Counted from the stretch's first letter, positions 1 to 11,954 are shown. The stretch: DNA of 64,000 nucleotides from Hofstenia miamia (GCA_004352715.1 SCFE01000057.1:1165565-1229564), one strand, 5' to 3'. Notes: a model not told the origin generated them from the sequence alone. Program-made: numbers and translations.

Positions 1-425
1 GCTAAAACTCCTAATTGTAAATTATTGTCTTTTTATTTTTAAGGAGTTCAATTGCAGCATCAATGGATTTTTCCAATGGTACATTTGTGCACAGACTTTT
101 AATGTCATATGAAACCATATAACCCTTTGGGTTTTGTTTTATGATGTCATTAGAAATTTTTTAGCATTGGTGTTGATATTTGCTTCAGGTTATAAACTTA
201 GAATTTTGTTAAGGGTTTCAGATAAATTTCTGTTAATACTTCCACAAGAACTAGCAATTGGTCGCAATTGATATTCTGGCTTGTGAATTTTTGCTAAACC
301 ATATAATTTTGAAGCATAACCACCTACTGATTTTGTATTCTCATAAAATGTTTCAGATATCTTTTTTTCATTCTTCATTTTCAACAATTAGGTTATGCAA
401 GAATATAATTGGTCACTAATAACTT
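1..425 (-). pseudogene. Penelope-like element reverse transcriptase fragment, running off the window edge
   Basis: Reading leftwards from about 425, the minus strand encodes an RT fragment typical of Penelope-like retroelements. The stretch KLYGLAKIHKPEYQLRPIAS (about 330-265) matches the family hallmark LYGLPKIHKP..PLRPI, followed by a serine/glycine-rich turn (SSCGSINRNLSE). After a frame break near 187 the reading resumes as YMVSYDIKSLCTNVPLEKSI, the aspartate-containing RT motif (SFDVKSLFTNVP in family members). The seen facts are these motifs and the stop or frame change between them. The rest of the RT and the GIY-YIG endonuclease would lie beyond base 1. It is a dead fragment; no host gene is implied. 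Confidence 0.8.
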
Positions 426-2829
426 TAAATTTTGCACATAAACATGATCAGTGCTGAGGTGCTAAATTTAAACGTGGATGAGGGAGGAAAATGTCAGATT
501 GTTTGTCAGAAAACTGTTGTGATTCTAATATAATAATGTTTGCTCTGTCCTTTTTGGGTTGATGTAACGTAATTATGAGTTTATATTTTTGTTCACAACC
601 GATACAAAAGTGAGCATAATATTAGTGTTCATCTGTTGGAGGTTTCCTTTTTCAAGTCAGCACCAAAAATTCAAAGATAAAAATATGGCCAATAGGAACG
701 TTTTAAAATGGTATCATTAAACAAAAAAATATTGCACTTTTGATTATTGACTTGAACTAGTGGGTGCCAACTTCCTTGAGTGCATTTCAATCGCAGTGCA
801 ATGAAGTAATAGCCATGTAATAACTGAGCTTTCAGCATTCTACAGCTGTGGTGGCAGCCAGCAAGATTGTGGCACTTCTAATTTGCGAGCAAACAATATT
901 CAGAAGGGAGAAACCTCACTCTGCTTCAGATGAAGATATTGTTATACATACAAAATTTTTAAATTATGTGTTTTCGGGAATTACCGTTGCATTTGCAAAA
1001 TAATCTCTGAATAATTCTGAAATACAAAGCCGTTCTCAGAGATTTAGCAACTTTTGTTCTTAGCAACTTTAGTAACTTTTGTGTTCTTAGGGATATTTCA
1101 CTCAGTGTTGTACTGAAAAGGCAATGAGTACTTAATTTCCAGCTAGTTAAAGCAATAAATCACGCATTTTTAACGCTATTAATTAACGCCTTATTAATTG
1201 GGCATAGTTTGGTTGTCGCAATAACCAATTATTTTGTAGAGGCTGTTCTAATAATTTTTATCTAAGTAGTTGGCCTTATTAGCACTGTGGTTGAGCCGAC
1301 ACTGGCCATCTCCAACAAACGTATAAAAACACAAAAATGTTATTACTAATATTATTTTTATTATTTATCTTGTTTACTATTATTAAAATTCTTTACTGTG
1401 GCACAAAAATATAACAAAAAGAGCAAATGATCTAATTTTCAATTTTTGTGTAGTCTTGAAAAAAAAACCAAAACACAAGCTCTGATTAAATACATTGAAC
1501 AAAGATTTTCTATTTAAAGTTTAGAGATATGTAAAATGGTTGGTTCTTTTCACAAGTCATATTATTTTTAATATTTACACTTTACAATGCATACTTTTGC
1601 ACTTCCTAGGCACCCATATAAACTAAAATATACTAATTTGTTATAGTCACGTACATATCTATGAAAATCAAGTGGTTTAACCCATTTTTTATCTAATTTT
1701 AACAAAAGCGAGATTAGGGCTAAATAAATATCAACTCTGGTTGAGTGTGGGAACTAAATTTTACAGCGTTCCTGTCTCCCAAGCTAAGTTTCATTTTCGT
1801 TTCAGCAGTTTGAGTGGACGGGGAAGGCTCCCCTCCGAAATGATCAAATAAAATGAGTGTGGGACGCCGACGCCTTTCGCCCCCCCTCCATCTCAGCCCT
1901 GAACATGATCATGTTACTGAATACAGACGAAAGTATAATATATTGTCTCCGCTATAACAAATACAATTCCATGCAACAGCAATTTCATTTAAACATAAAT
2001 GCGGCCGAGAATCATACAATGTCTTTTCTTGCTAATTACTTAAATTAATTTACAACAGTAGTTCATATCCTTGTTTTCAATTAGCAGCCTCTAGTATTTG
2101 GAACAATTTAGAGAATGAGATTAGAGTCATTCGGAAACGAAGTTGAGGTCGACCACGTAGTTGGAACATGACGTAGTCATTCATAGTGGGGTGAAATTTG
2201 TGGATTTTTTTTCAAAAAATTCCATTTTTATTGTTTTTTGTGAAACTTTAATAAATAATCTTGTCTGTAGAGCAGGTTTTTAATCTCAGGGATCTAAAAA
2301 TAGAATATATACCTAACGTTTTTAGTTTTAGTGATTGCAAATGAAAAAATACAAATTTTCCCTTTTCCCTATGGAATGCGTTGAGAGGTATTTTGTCACT
2401 CTGTTTTTAAAGGTTTTATTTTTTTCATTTTCCAAACACCAATTTCTTTGCTAATAAAATTGCAAATATTTAATAAAGTTACCTGAAATTTTGCATATTC
2501 ATCTTTTGTACTAGAACAATAAAAACGCAACTTTTAAATTTGGGAAATTTACATTAAAGTCTGAGCCTATAATATAAATTTATAGTGTTAACGCAATCTT
2601 AATAACTTAGCTCAATATTACATATTTCAATGTCTCCGAAATTTCACTATACTTACACCTTTGTTGCAAAAAATTATATACATGAAAACCACGCAAACAT
2701 GTAATATAATCCATGGTTAATAACTGCATTAGTGTTAGCTTACCTTCAAAATATTGGGAAAAGTAGCCAACCAAAACTGAAGCTTAGCAACATTATACTG
2801 AAGAAATTAGTGTAGTAGGGAAATATCAA
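426..2829. other. AT-rich intergenic sequence
   Basis: I see no convincing gene or element. A somewhat GC-richer patch at 1795-1900 carries short open frames (one of 63 codons from 1857) but no recognisable protein. Poly-T and TATT-rich runs dominate elsewhere. Confidence 0.6.
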
Positions 2830-4109
2830 CGTATTCCATTGACTCAAAGCCAAATATTGATGAACACTCTTTCCAGGAATTTTCATGATTCAGTGGAACT
2901 TGACAAAGAGGTACTATTAAATTCTCTATTGAAAAATAAACTCACATTAAATGAAGGCTTTAAGTTCTTAAAATCGATTTCAAATATTCGTGATTTACCC
3001 AACATTATGCATTGGAAATTTACTCTTTCGAGTCAATCTGCGCTATTTAATCAGTTTTTTGCTTCCGAATATAACAAACCTCTTCATCTCGTTTCAGAAC
3101 TCCCTACAGATGGAAAAAATATCAAACTGAATTTTTTTAATAAATACAATATATAAAGCTCTTAAGTCATGTAAGCAAATTACGTTACTCTCTGCAGATT
3201 TCATCCCTCCCTTTTTATTACATGAACTTGAAATGAATTTTCACTACACATAAAGATTCTTTTCGAATGGATTCTATCAAACAAAAAATATCCTAGTTTA
3301 TGGAAAACTGCATTCTTGACTCCAATCCCAAAGAATAATAATTACAATGACATTACATGTTATCTTCCTATTTCAATACTACCCAGAATTTCCATTGCTT
3401 TAGAGAAATTAAAATATTTCCAATTGTAAAAACTAAACGAACAGATTGCCACCACGGTTTTTGTCCTCGTCACTCAACAGTAACGCAACTTCTTATTTAT
3501 ATCGATACACTTTATTGCCTTGCTGATAATAATAATACATTAACTATTTGTGTATTCCTTGATTTTTGAAAAGCGTTTGACAAAATCTCCCACTCACTTC
3601 TCTACAAATTACAATGTTTTGGTTTTGATGAAGATTATATTGGATTGTATTGAATTTTTTACGTCTTATCTTCACAATACAAAACAGCGGGTTAATCTTA
3701 ATGGATATTTATCCCCTTTACTACCAATCAGCAGTGGTTGACCTCAATGTTCAGTATTTGCAGTTCTTTTTTCTCATATATACAAATGATCTCCCTGACT
3801 GTGTTGCATCATCTACGCCCATTTTATTTGCTGATGACTGCAAACTTCTTAATGCTGAACGTAATGTCTCATTCAAACTTCAAGCAGATCTTGATAATTT
3901 TGCAAATTGGGCATATATGAATTTAATGGAAAACAATCTTTCAAAATGTGAAGCAATATATTTTAATGCAACTCCTGATGACGACCTAGTAAGCCTTAAT
4001 CTTTATGAGGAAGAAATACTATGGACCAGTTATGTAAGAGATTTGGGTATAATCCTTATTTCTAATGATTTAGCATGGAATTTTCATATTAAATCACGTT
4101 TAGCAAAAG
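2830..4109 (+). pseudogene. Decayed jockey/CR1-type LINE reverse transcriptase, truncated by an LTR element
   Basis: Plus-strand LINE RT broken by several frameshifts and stops. In order: LFNQFFASEYNKP (about 3040), the linker that precedes RT in non-LTR elements; YLPISILPRISIALEKL in an alternate frame (about 3360), matching YRPISILP..SK.LEKL; HHGFCPRHSTVTQLL (about 3450); FLDF.KAFDKISHSLL (about 3555), holding the first catalytic aspartate region; KQRVNLNGYLSPLLPISSG (about 3680); and FADDCKLL (about 3828), the catalytic FADD box. The fingers, palm and part of the thumb are therefore present but no single frame is intact. The reading frame stops at 4112, exactly where the Gypsy LTR starts, so the 3' part is separated or lost. 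The LINE is older than the LTR insertion. Confidence 0.8.
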
Positions 4110-4500
4110 TGTAGCATCATCCAAATAATCAGAAATAAGCTGCAAACGTCGCAGAAGAGAATAAGATCGAAAAGGAGTTGATTAAAAATATTATAATTAG
4201 ATCAGTTGTCATTATTTCAGATTGATTTGTTAAATGCAACCAAGAATAAAATATGTGTCAAAAAAGAGATATTTGTATATGTCGATAAAAATACATTTGA
4301 CTAAACCACACTTTCAATATTTTATAGCCGCCATCTTGGCAGAAGTTGAAATTTGAATTGACAGGTACTTATTTTAACTTATTGTAAGAATTTGATAAAG
4401 AATTTTACTTAGAATTCTTATTTTGTTTTCACATTAACAGTTTGATTATTTAATACAATGTCGAGCTAATCGAGCAGTGTTTAGTAGTGGTCTGGATACA
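4110..4500 (+). repeat. 5' LTR of the Gypsy element (right edge uncertain)
   Basis: Begins TGTAGCATC and aligns with 7962-8360. Shared blocks include GCATCATCCAAA, a CAGCCAT/GCCGCCAT..TTGGCAGA block, GGCAGGTACTT/GACAGGTACTT and GTTTGATTATTTA. The two LTRs are clearly diverged by substitutions and indels, so the insertion is old. The right edge cannot be set because the 3' partner runs into Ns. Confidence 0.8.
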
Positions 4501-4683
4501 TCACAGGGAACGATTCTAGGGTCTCTGTGCCAGATCACGAAAGTGCACTTATGTTAGGTGTAGGGGTTTTCTCTCAATTAGCCAACTAGCATTTCCTTTN
4601 TGACAGCCAAGAACAGCAAACCTACAGAAGAAACATTCAGTTAAACCACCCGCAGGACGACAATATAAGCTATAAGTGAAAGT

Positions 4684-5528
4684 ATGAAAGCAGCGAGTTG
4701 TTACATAAGTCAACTATCAAGGGAAGAAAGAGAGACACCCCAAACCAAACATATGCACTTCACTGAGATCCTGGAATCGCAACCTGGAGATGGGAAAACC
4801 ACTACGAACCAGAAGAAAAATGACAAAAGGAAAAAAGGAAGCGCGAAAAAGACTGCAACAAAAGCAGTAACTCCCAGAACAATTCGATCATCACCATACT
4901 TCGGCGAGAATTCAGCAACAGATGCCACAGACACAGAACTACAATCCCTTAGTTCACCCCCAGAGACGAACCCCATAGACACAAACCCACTAGATATAAT
5001 GGTGTTGTTAAAAAAGAGCCAAGAGAGTGAGGAAATCCTAAGACAACAAGTAGAACAATCGACTGAGAAAGTCAAAGAAATGGAACGACAAAATGAATCA
5101 ATGCTGAGTGAAATCAGAGTGAACATGGAAATGCGGTTAGAAGAACAAAATCAGTTATTTCAAAATGTTGGAGTCCAACAAAAGGTTTTTAGAAGAAAAC
5201 CAGCGATGGCAAGAGAAAAATCAAGAACTATGAGAGAACAAATAGCCAACTAATGGAGGACAACGACCTACAGGCGGGAGAATTGGAACAACTCAAAGAT
5301 AAATTGAGACTGCTACGTCTAACAGAAGAAGAGAATAGAAATGACATGCGATCTCACAAAATCGAATTCCAAGCCAGAAAGGACAGCGAACTACAGGCAC
5401 CACACATGCCAATCCGAAAGGAGGTAGCATTCAAAGATTCAGATGAAGACTCCGACGCCAAAAAACAAAAAATAATAAATGAGATCAAGAAAGCAGTGAC
5501 CACACAACTGCAGGAGGAGGACATATGA
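4684..5528 (+). pseudogene. Gypsy element, N-terminal gag-region frames (coiled coil)
   Basis: Two abutting frames, 4684-5253 and 5253-5528, overlap at TAATG, so an originally continuous protein may have been split by a frameshift. The first is rich in Lys/Ser/Thr and then has heptad-like Glu/Gln/Leu sequence (for example ILRQQVEQSTEKVKEMERQ); the second continues as charged coiled coil ending KKAVTTQLQEEDI. The position directly after the 5' LTR and before the capsid-like frame suggests the N-terminal gag or an accessory product. I do not recognise a domain by sequence. Confidence 0.55.
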
Positions 5529-6066
5529 AACCGAAATATGAGAATTTGATTCTACTGCAATTAACAGCCAATGATACAGTTTCCTGCAAAGCGACACTAC
5601 CCAAATTTAACGGAAAAGTAGATGGTTATAATCCCACATTTGCTGAGTGGCTTCAAATGTTCGAATTAACAATGGCAGAAAGGAAAGTGAGCCAGCAAGC
5701 AGCAGCAGTGAGACTTCCACTATACCTAACTGGAGCAGCATCTCAACACCATTTGCTATTGGATGCAGAAACAAAAAGGGATTATCAACTGTTAATAGGA
5801 GACTTCATTAATTACTATGAAAATGAAAGTTTCAAGAACCAGTACCAAATCATTCTGAACACAACAAAAATGAGAAAAACGGACGACTACATGCAACAAG
5901 TTGAGTGGCTCTTGATTCTTAGTTCTAGGGGAAACACCTATTCGAAGTACAACTTATTCTCACACATCTGCAAAGGTATGCCAGAAAGCATCAAAACACA
6001 ATTTGAAATTAAATGCGATGTTGACGACAAACTAGAAAGAATGATCAGGAAGGCTGTCAATATACA
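5525..6066 (+). pseudogene. Gypsy element, Gag capsid-like region
   Basis: The frame starting at 5525 overlaps the previous stop by four bases (ATGA). It contains a retrotransposon-gag style segment: LPKFNGKVDGYNPTFAEWLQ, then FELTMAER and LYLTGAASQH, then a helical stretch ending at a polar KNQYQIILNTTKMRKTDDY. This order (LP.F.G....W...F, then L.G.A, then helices) is typical of the capsid of Gypsy-like elements. The frame runs into the N gap at 6067, so the nucleocapsid zinc knuckle and protease, if present, are unseen. Confidence 0.7.
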
Positions 6067-6821
6067 NNNNNNNNNNNNNNNNNNNNNNNNNNNNNNNNNN
6101 NNNNNNNNNNNNNNNNNNNNNNNNNNNNNNNNNNNNNNNNNNNNNNNNNNNNNNNNNNNNNNNNNNNNNNNNNNNNNNNNNNNNNNNNNNNNNNNNNNNN
6201 NNNNNNNNNNNNNNNNNNNNNNNNNNNNNNNNNNNNNNNNNNNNNNNNNNNNNNNNNNNNNNNNNNNNNNNNNNNNNNNNNNNNNNNNNNNNNNNNNNNN
6301 NNNNNNNNNNNNNNNNNNNNNNNNNNNNNNNNNNNNNNNNNNNNNNNNNNNNNNNNNNNNNNNNNNNNNNNNNNNNNNNNNNNNNNNNNNNNNNNNNNNN
6401 NNNNNNNNNNNNNNNNNNNNNNNNNNNNNNNNNNNNNNNNNNNNNNNNNNNNNNNNNNNNNNNNNNNNNNNNNNNNNNNNNNNNNNNNNNNNNNNNNNNN
6501 NNNNNNNNNNNNNNNNNNNNNNNNNNNNNNNNNNNNNNNNNNNNNNNNNNNNNNNNNNNNNNNNNNNNNNNNNNNNNNNNNNNNNNNNNNNNNNNNNNNN
6601 NNNNNNNNNNNNNNNNNNNNNNNNNNNNNNNNNNNNNNNNNNNNNNNNNNNNNNNNNNNNNNNNNNNNNNNNNNNNNNNNNNNNNNNNNNNNNNNNNNNN
6701 NNNNNNNNNNNNNNNNNNNNNNNNNNNNNNNNNNNNNNNNNNNNNNNNNNNNNNNNNNNNNNNNNNNNNNNNNNNNNNNNNNNNNNNNNNNNNNNNNNNN
6801 NNNNNNNNNNNNNNNNNNNNN
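6067..6821. other. Assembly gap (755 Ns)
   Basis: Run of N inside the Gypsy element, between gag and RT. Protease and the first part of RT should be here. Confidence 0.99.
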
Positions 6822-7984
6822 AAACATAAATATTTCACAACTCTAGATTTATGCAAGGCCTATTGGCAAGTGAAAATGGATGAAGAGGATATAGAAAAGA
6901 CAGCATTCATAACCCCATACAGGCTCTATGAATGGATATATATGGCGTTCAGACTCTGCAATGCACCAGCAACATTCCAGAGATACATAACAAAGGTACT
7001 TAAGAACAAGACTCATCGAATGGAAGAGGGAGTTGACGCCTATATAGACGACATCATAGTCACAAGTGACTCAGTCCAAGAACATCTGAAAAAAATTGGA
7101 AAGGACACTGACGATCCTGGAAAATGCGGGACACCAAATTAACAGAAATAAGTGCAACATCCTGAAGGAAAAGATAGTGTTCCTCAGAAGAATGATAGAA
7201 AAAGGGAGGAGATGCATGAAGGATAATGCCAGAGAGATGATCCGGAAGATAGAGAAACCAAATAACAAAAAAAATATACAAAGAATCATGGGATTTTTCA
7301 ATTACTACGGAACTTTCATTACAAACATAGCTGGAAAAATGGCAAAGATGACTCAACTGATGAGGAAGGCAGTCCCATTCGTATGGACATGGCAAGAGCA
7401 GGAGGAACTTGACAACATTAAGGAAGAGCTCGCGAAATTACCTTCCCTCAACACACCTGATTACAATGAGAAATTTATATTAGATAGCTATGCAAGTAAG
7501 GTGGCAATTGGAGCAACATTGGGCCAAATAAGAAATGGGAAAGAACTGCCCATCCAGTTCTTCAGCTGCAAACTGAGGGCCAGCAAAGAGAACTATGGCT
7601 CCACCAAAGTAGAAATGCTCGCGCTGATTGAAAGCATTAAAAAATTTCGACACTTCCTCATAGGAAGGGAGTTTAGAGTACAAACGGATAATAGTGGTCT
7701 GGCCTGGTTGAAAAAATTTTCGGGAGACAAGTCTGGAATAGTGTCTCAATGGATCAAGTATCTAAATGAATTGAAATTTACGATCTAACACAGAAAAGGC
7801 ACATTACACAACAACACGGACTTCTGGACATCACTCCCAGAGTACCAAAGAGATGCAACAAAAATAGACAGAGAAAAGAAACAATTTCAGTTCCTGCCAC
7901 ACACTGAATACGAGGGGCTACCAGAGATAAATGTCGATAAAAAGGGTCAAGGGGTGCTACTTGTAGCATCATCCAAAAAGGCAA
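6822..7984 (+). pseudogene. Gypsy element, reverse transcriptase and RNase H, frameshifted
   Basis: After the gap the RT continues: TTLDLCKAYWQVKMDEEDIE (first catalytic Asp in LDL), TAFITPYRLYEWIYMAFRLC, APATFQRYI, and YIDDIIVTS at 7041, the YxDD catalytic box. A frameshift near 7090-7140 moves the reading to 7096-7788 (thumb: FLRRMIEKGRR, then MGFFNYYGTFI). RNase H follows: FILDSYASKVAIGATLGQ, KVEMLALIESIKKFRHFLIG and QTDNSGLAWL. A stop at 7786-7788 interrupts the connection; the frame could be read on to 7984, entering the 3' LTR. The D-x-Y/DD architecture is that of Gypsy elements. The H(H)CC and DDE integrase is absent, so the element could not integrate by itself. Confidence 0.88.
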
Positions 7985-8360
7985 CCAAAGCTGAATAACG
8001 TCGAATGATTATTATTAATTGAAATTAATTGTAAAAATTTAGTTAATGATCTTTAGTTATTTTTGTACAATGCAACTAAGATTTAATATTGTTCAAAATG
8101 AGAAAACTTGTTAGCCGATCAAGGAACAATTGACAAATTAAATTGAGCGAACTAACACTTACATATGAACAGCCATATTGGCAGACGAATCATTTGAAAT
8201 TTAAAATCGGCAGGTACTTTTGTAGAAATTTTATAAATAGCATTGATTCAACCATTATTTTGATGAACAATAAATTCTTCGGAGTTTATTTAATTTTCAT
8301 TCTACTATTATCTGGTTTGATTATTTAGTAAAATGTACAGCTAGGCGAGTTGTGTCTAGT
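7962..8360 (+). repeat. 3' LTR of the Gypsy element, cut by an assembly gap
   Basis: Begins TGTAGCATCATCCAAA and aligns with the 5' LTR at 4110 to the base before the gap. It is preceded by the purine-rich tract at about 7938-7955. Confidence 0.8.
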
Positions 8361-9360
8361 NNNNNNNNNNNNNNNNNNNNNNNNNNNNNNNNNNNNNNNN
8401 NNNNNNNNNNNNNNNNNNNNNNNNNNNNNNNNNNNNNNNNNNNNNNNNNNNNNNNNNNNNNNNNNNNNNNNNNNNNNNNNNNNNNNNNNNNNNNNNNNNN
8501 NNNNNNNNNNNNNNNNNNNNNNNNNNNNNNNNNNNNNNNNNNNNNNNNNNNNNNNNNNNNNNNNNNNNNNNNNNNNNNNNNNNNNNNNNNNNNNNNNNNN
8601 NNNNNNNNNNNNNNNNNNNNNNNNNNNNNNNNNNNNNNNNNNNNNNNNNNNNNNNNNNNNNNNNNNNNNNNNNNNNNNNNNNNNNNNNNNNNNNNNNNNN
8701 NNNNNNNNNNNNNNNNNNNNNNNNNNNNNNNNNNNNNNNNNNNNNNNNNNNNNNNNNNNNNNNNNNNNNNNNNNNNNNNNNNNNNNNNNNNNNNNNNNNN
8801 NNNNNNNNNNNNNNNNNNNNNNNNNNNNNNNNNNNNNNNNNNNNNNNNNNNNNNNNNNNNNNNNNNNNNNNNNNNNNNNNNNNNNNNNNNNNNNNNNNNN
8901 NNNNNNNNNNNNNNNNNNNNNNNNNNNNNNNNNNNNNNNNNNNNNNNNNNNNNNNNNNNNNNNNNNNNNNNNNNNNNNNNNNNNNNNNNNNNNNNNNNNN
9001 NNNNNNNNNNNNNNNNNNNNNNNNNNNNNNNNNNNNNNNNNNNNNNNNNNNNNNNNNNNNNNNNNNNNNNNNNNNNNNNNNNNNNNNNNNNNNNNNNNNN
9101 NNNNNNNNNNNNNNNNNNNNNNNNNNNNNNNNNNNNNNNNNNNNNNNNNNNNNNNNNNNNNNNNNNNNNNNNNNNNNNNNNNNNNNNNNNNNNNNNNNNN
9201 NNNNNNNNNNNNNNNNNNNNNNNNNNNNNNNNNNNNNNNNNNNNNNNNNNNNNNNNNNNNNNNNNNNNNNNNNNNNNNNNNNNNNNNNNNNNNNNNNNNN
9301 NNNNNNNNNNNNNNNNNNNNNNNNNNNNNNNNNNNNNNNNNNNNNNNNNNNNNNNNNNNN
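8361..9360. other. Assembly gap (1000 Ns)
   Basis: Exactly 1000 Ns, which looks like a sized or default scaffold gap. It hides the right edge of the LTR element and its target duplication. Confidence 0.99.
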
Positions 9361-9462
9361 TAGAAAATTGAAAGATAATATTTAATGCTTCAAAATATGG
9401 ACAAGGAATCTAGCTTTAATATTGTTTACAATATATATTTTTTATAATAGCATTTATCAGTT

Positions 9463-9809
9463 GAGCAACATCAATTTTGAAAAAATGCACACTCAAATTA
9501 ATGTTTCCAAAAGCTAATATAAAATGCTTTGTGTAAAAAAATTGAGAACACATAGAAGAATTCTAAAAACAGATTCAGATGGACAATAAAAAGATCTTTA
9601 AAAAATTTAGTATGACTTTTTGAGTTTTGCTTTTTTCTTCGAGCAAACATCAATTTTAAAAAAAAGTACTCTCAAATTAGTGTTTTCAAATTGTAATACA
9701 AAATGCTTTGTGTAAAAAAATTGAGAACACATAGAAGAATTCTAAAAACAGATTCAGATGGACAATAAAAAGATCTTTAAAAAATTTAGTATGACTTTTT
9801 GAGTTTTGC
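9463..9809 (+). repeat. Tandem duplication, 178-bp unit
   Basis: Two adjacent copies, 9463-9640 and 9641-9809, each starting GAGCAA(A)CATCAATTTT. The right two thirds (AAATGCTTTGTGTAAAAAAA through GAGTTTTGC) are essentially identical, while the left third is diverged. No coding content. Confidence 0.9.
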
Positions 9810-11097
9810 ATTTTTAACTGTATAAATTTGAAATTTGTTGTTTTTGCCTTTAGAAAGTTGATATATTCAGGGAGACATCTAGCGAAAAAATTATGAATTT
9901 TGACCAGAATTTCTGTGCTTCAGTTTCTCCATATGAAATTTGTTGTTTGGCAGAAAGCATTTCTTGGAACCGAAATCTTCAAGGTTAGTCCCACACAACC
10001 CAATGCTAGACCCGATCGAGACAGTATAGAGTGCTGTAAAATGTAATTTGAAAAACTTGATGACTGATCAGGTCAAAGTGTTGATTTCTGGTGACACAAC
10101 TGGAAGTCTTACTCAGACAGAATTTCGATACGAAGTCTTGAAAGTTAAGCTGTAGCTCACTTAACCACCGCATTGGCTCGTTTAATATATTTGTAAATTC
10201 TTCTCTGATGCTCTGCAGAAAAATGCCATGAAAGTTGGACAATAATACTGTTCTATCTCTTCGAGTTGCTCATAGTTGGGAAGTAACTGTAATTTAGCCC
10301 AAATAAAGATTTATGTGAATCATTGGTAATCTCAGATAGCATGCGTGCAACAATACAAATCCTATGGGAAAATTGAATAAAGTCCGTATTTCTCTGATAA
10401 GTCTGAACTTTAACCACAAAAAAGTTTAAGGCTCGATAATTTGCAGAAAATAAACCGGATTTATAAATATATTAATCTACTTTGCATGTCCTTTAAATGT
10501 AGCAATAATAACAGTAATAATATTAAAGATCTATGCAGTATAAATCTGTGCAATAAGATATGCAAGTGCATGCATATGTATGTATATTCAAACATGCCTG
10601 CATTTATATATTAATAAACCTACACGAACACGATTCTGAGCATTTTGAATTTGATTGGAAAAAGAGTAATAGATATCTGGCTGCTTCTCAAATAGCAAAC
10701 TTTGTCGGATAACTAATGGTCCATTAATGGAATCAATGGGCCCTGTTACAAAATTCGAAATATATCGGATAGGCAAATCGATAATTTAACCAGTGATTTA
10801 AAACGATTGAGTTTGAGTGACAAAAAACAAGAATTGATTTATTTTGAATCTAGAGCAATGTTAAAGCTAAGAAAAAATACACAATTTTTCTCAAAAAGAT
10901 AAGTAAGAAAGGCGTAAATTCAAAAAAACTGAAGTTTTGGAAAAGTTGGTTTTTAAGGATATCTATATCAAAAAATAACTCTTTTGACCAAATTCTGATA
11001 TGCGTAGCCTGAATCATACCTCCGTCTGCCACTTTGATTTATTTTTTTAAATCTAAAAAATGGAGGGCACAGGCTAACCTCGAGTACACCCCTCCAA
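9810..11097. other. Intergenic, no clear gene
   Basis: AT-rich. A 78-codon minus-strand frame at 10006-10242 has no recognisable motif and I do not call it. A short GC-rich patch near 11060-11095 shares the 14-mer TCGAGTACACCCCT (reverse complement) with the GC-rich patch at 22006. Confidence 0.5.
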
Positions 11098-11954
11098 ATA
11101 TGTCGGATGGACAAATGCCCCAAAAGAGTTCAAAGATATTTTCCAAAATTTTATTTAGAAATTATCCTCATAATCTTTTCCATCATATGTTAAAAAGAAT
11201 TTGATGTTTTATATCAATAAATAGTTTTCCTTTAAGACTTTGTCCATCCGACATTATTAGGTACATAAAGGCAACTACTAAGGAAAGCGCGTAAAACTCT
11301 CAAACCCAATGTTTCTCGTATTGTCCACAAAAGATATTTTACTTGTAGGTACTTCCTCTCACCGTTAACTATACCTACGTAGGCATGGTCTTTCCTTCTG
11401 TGCGAGCGTCTTGTGATACCCGACCGCTAAAAGAAAGTATTTAACCATTCCTCTTCGAGATCTCCAACTTCTTTCGATGGTCGCCCTCTTTTTTGTGAAT
11501 TGAAGAAAGATCAACATTAAGAATAATTTTTGTTAATTCTCTACCACTTCTCTCTTTTGCTTGGTGACTTGGGTAATGCTTCTCTTGGTAATTAAAAATG
11601 TTGGATGGACATTTATTATGTCAGATGAACAAAATAATTTCTTTTCGCAATAGCTATTGTGCCTAAAAGTAAATATTGCTTAAAATGTGAGCTTTACTAT
11701 GTCGATTGATATTTTAAGCATGCGAATAGATTCTAATTTGCATTATCAGGGAGAAAAAAACTGTCAAATTTGAAATTATGTCGGATGGACATAATTGAAC
11801 TTTGGACAAGTTATTTCAGCTAATGGAAAAATTGGATTTAAATAAAAAGCCATTTCAAGTACATCTTATACTTTTCTTCCATAAAAAAAACAAAAATTTT
11901 CCTTGAAATGCCTATTTAGAAGCAAAAATATGCGATGTCTATCCGACATAATAA
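11098..11954. mobile_element. Candidate non-autonomous DNA transposon with repeated TGTCGGATGGACA motif
   Basis: Six copies of the motif TGTC-GGATG-GACA or close variants lie within 855 bases: 11101 (forward), 11241 (reverse), 11599 (TTGGATGGACA), 11619 (TGTCAGATGAACA), 11779 (forward) and 11937 (reverse, TGTCTATCCGACA). The outermost two face each other and would form terminal repeats (ATGTCGGATGGACAAATG against ATGTCGGATAGACATCGC). The arms TGTC/GACA are themselves palindromic. No transposase frame lies inside. Terminal plus subterminal copies of one short motif is the layout of transposase-binding sites in MITE-like elements; the superfamily is not identified. Confidence 0.45.

Larger units (their letters stand above)
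4110..8360 (+). mobile_element. Gypsy-type LTR retrotransposon, damaged and interrupted by assembly gaps
   Basis: The two ends share a long direct repeat. Both start TGTAGCATCATCCAAA (4110 and 7962) and stay alignable for about 380-400 bases, to 4485 and to the N gap at 8361. These are the LTRs. A purine-rich tract (AAAAAGGGTCAAGGGG, about 7938-7955) lies just before the 3' LTR, as expected for a plus-strand primer. Between the LTRs lie gag-like frames and Gypsy RT/RNase H. The coding region passes directly from RNase H to the 3' LTR with no integrase in sight, so the element is non-autonomous or internally deleted. It sits inside the LINE ending at 4109. The right target duplication is hidden in the gap. 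Confidence 0.82.

Noticed and set aside
1857-2048. 63-codon plus-strand frame in a GC-richer patch
   Set aside because: No recognisable sequence, and the tail is generic AT-rich translation.
6032-9371. Open frames spanning the long N runs
   Set aside because: They exist only because Ns contain no stop codons.
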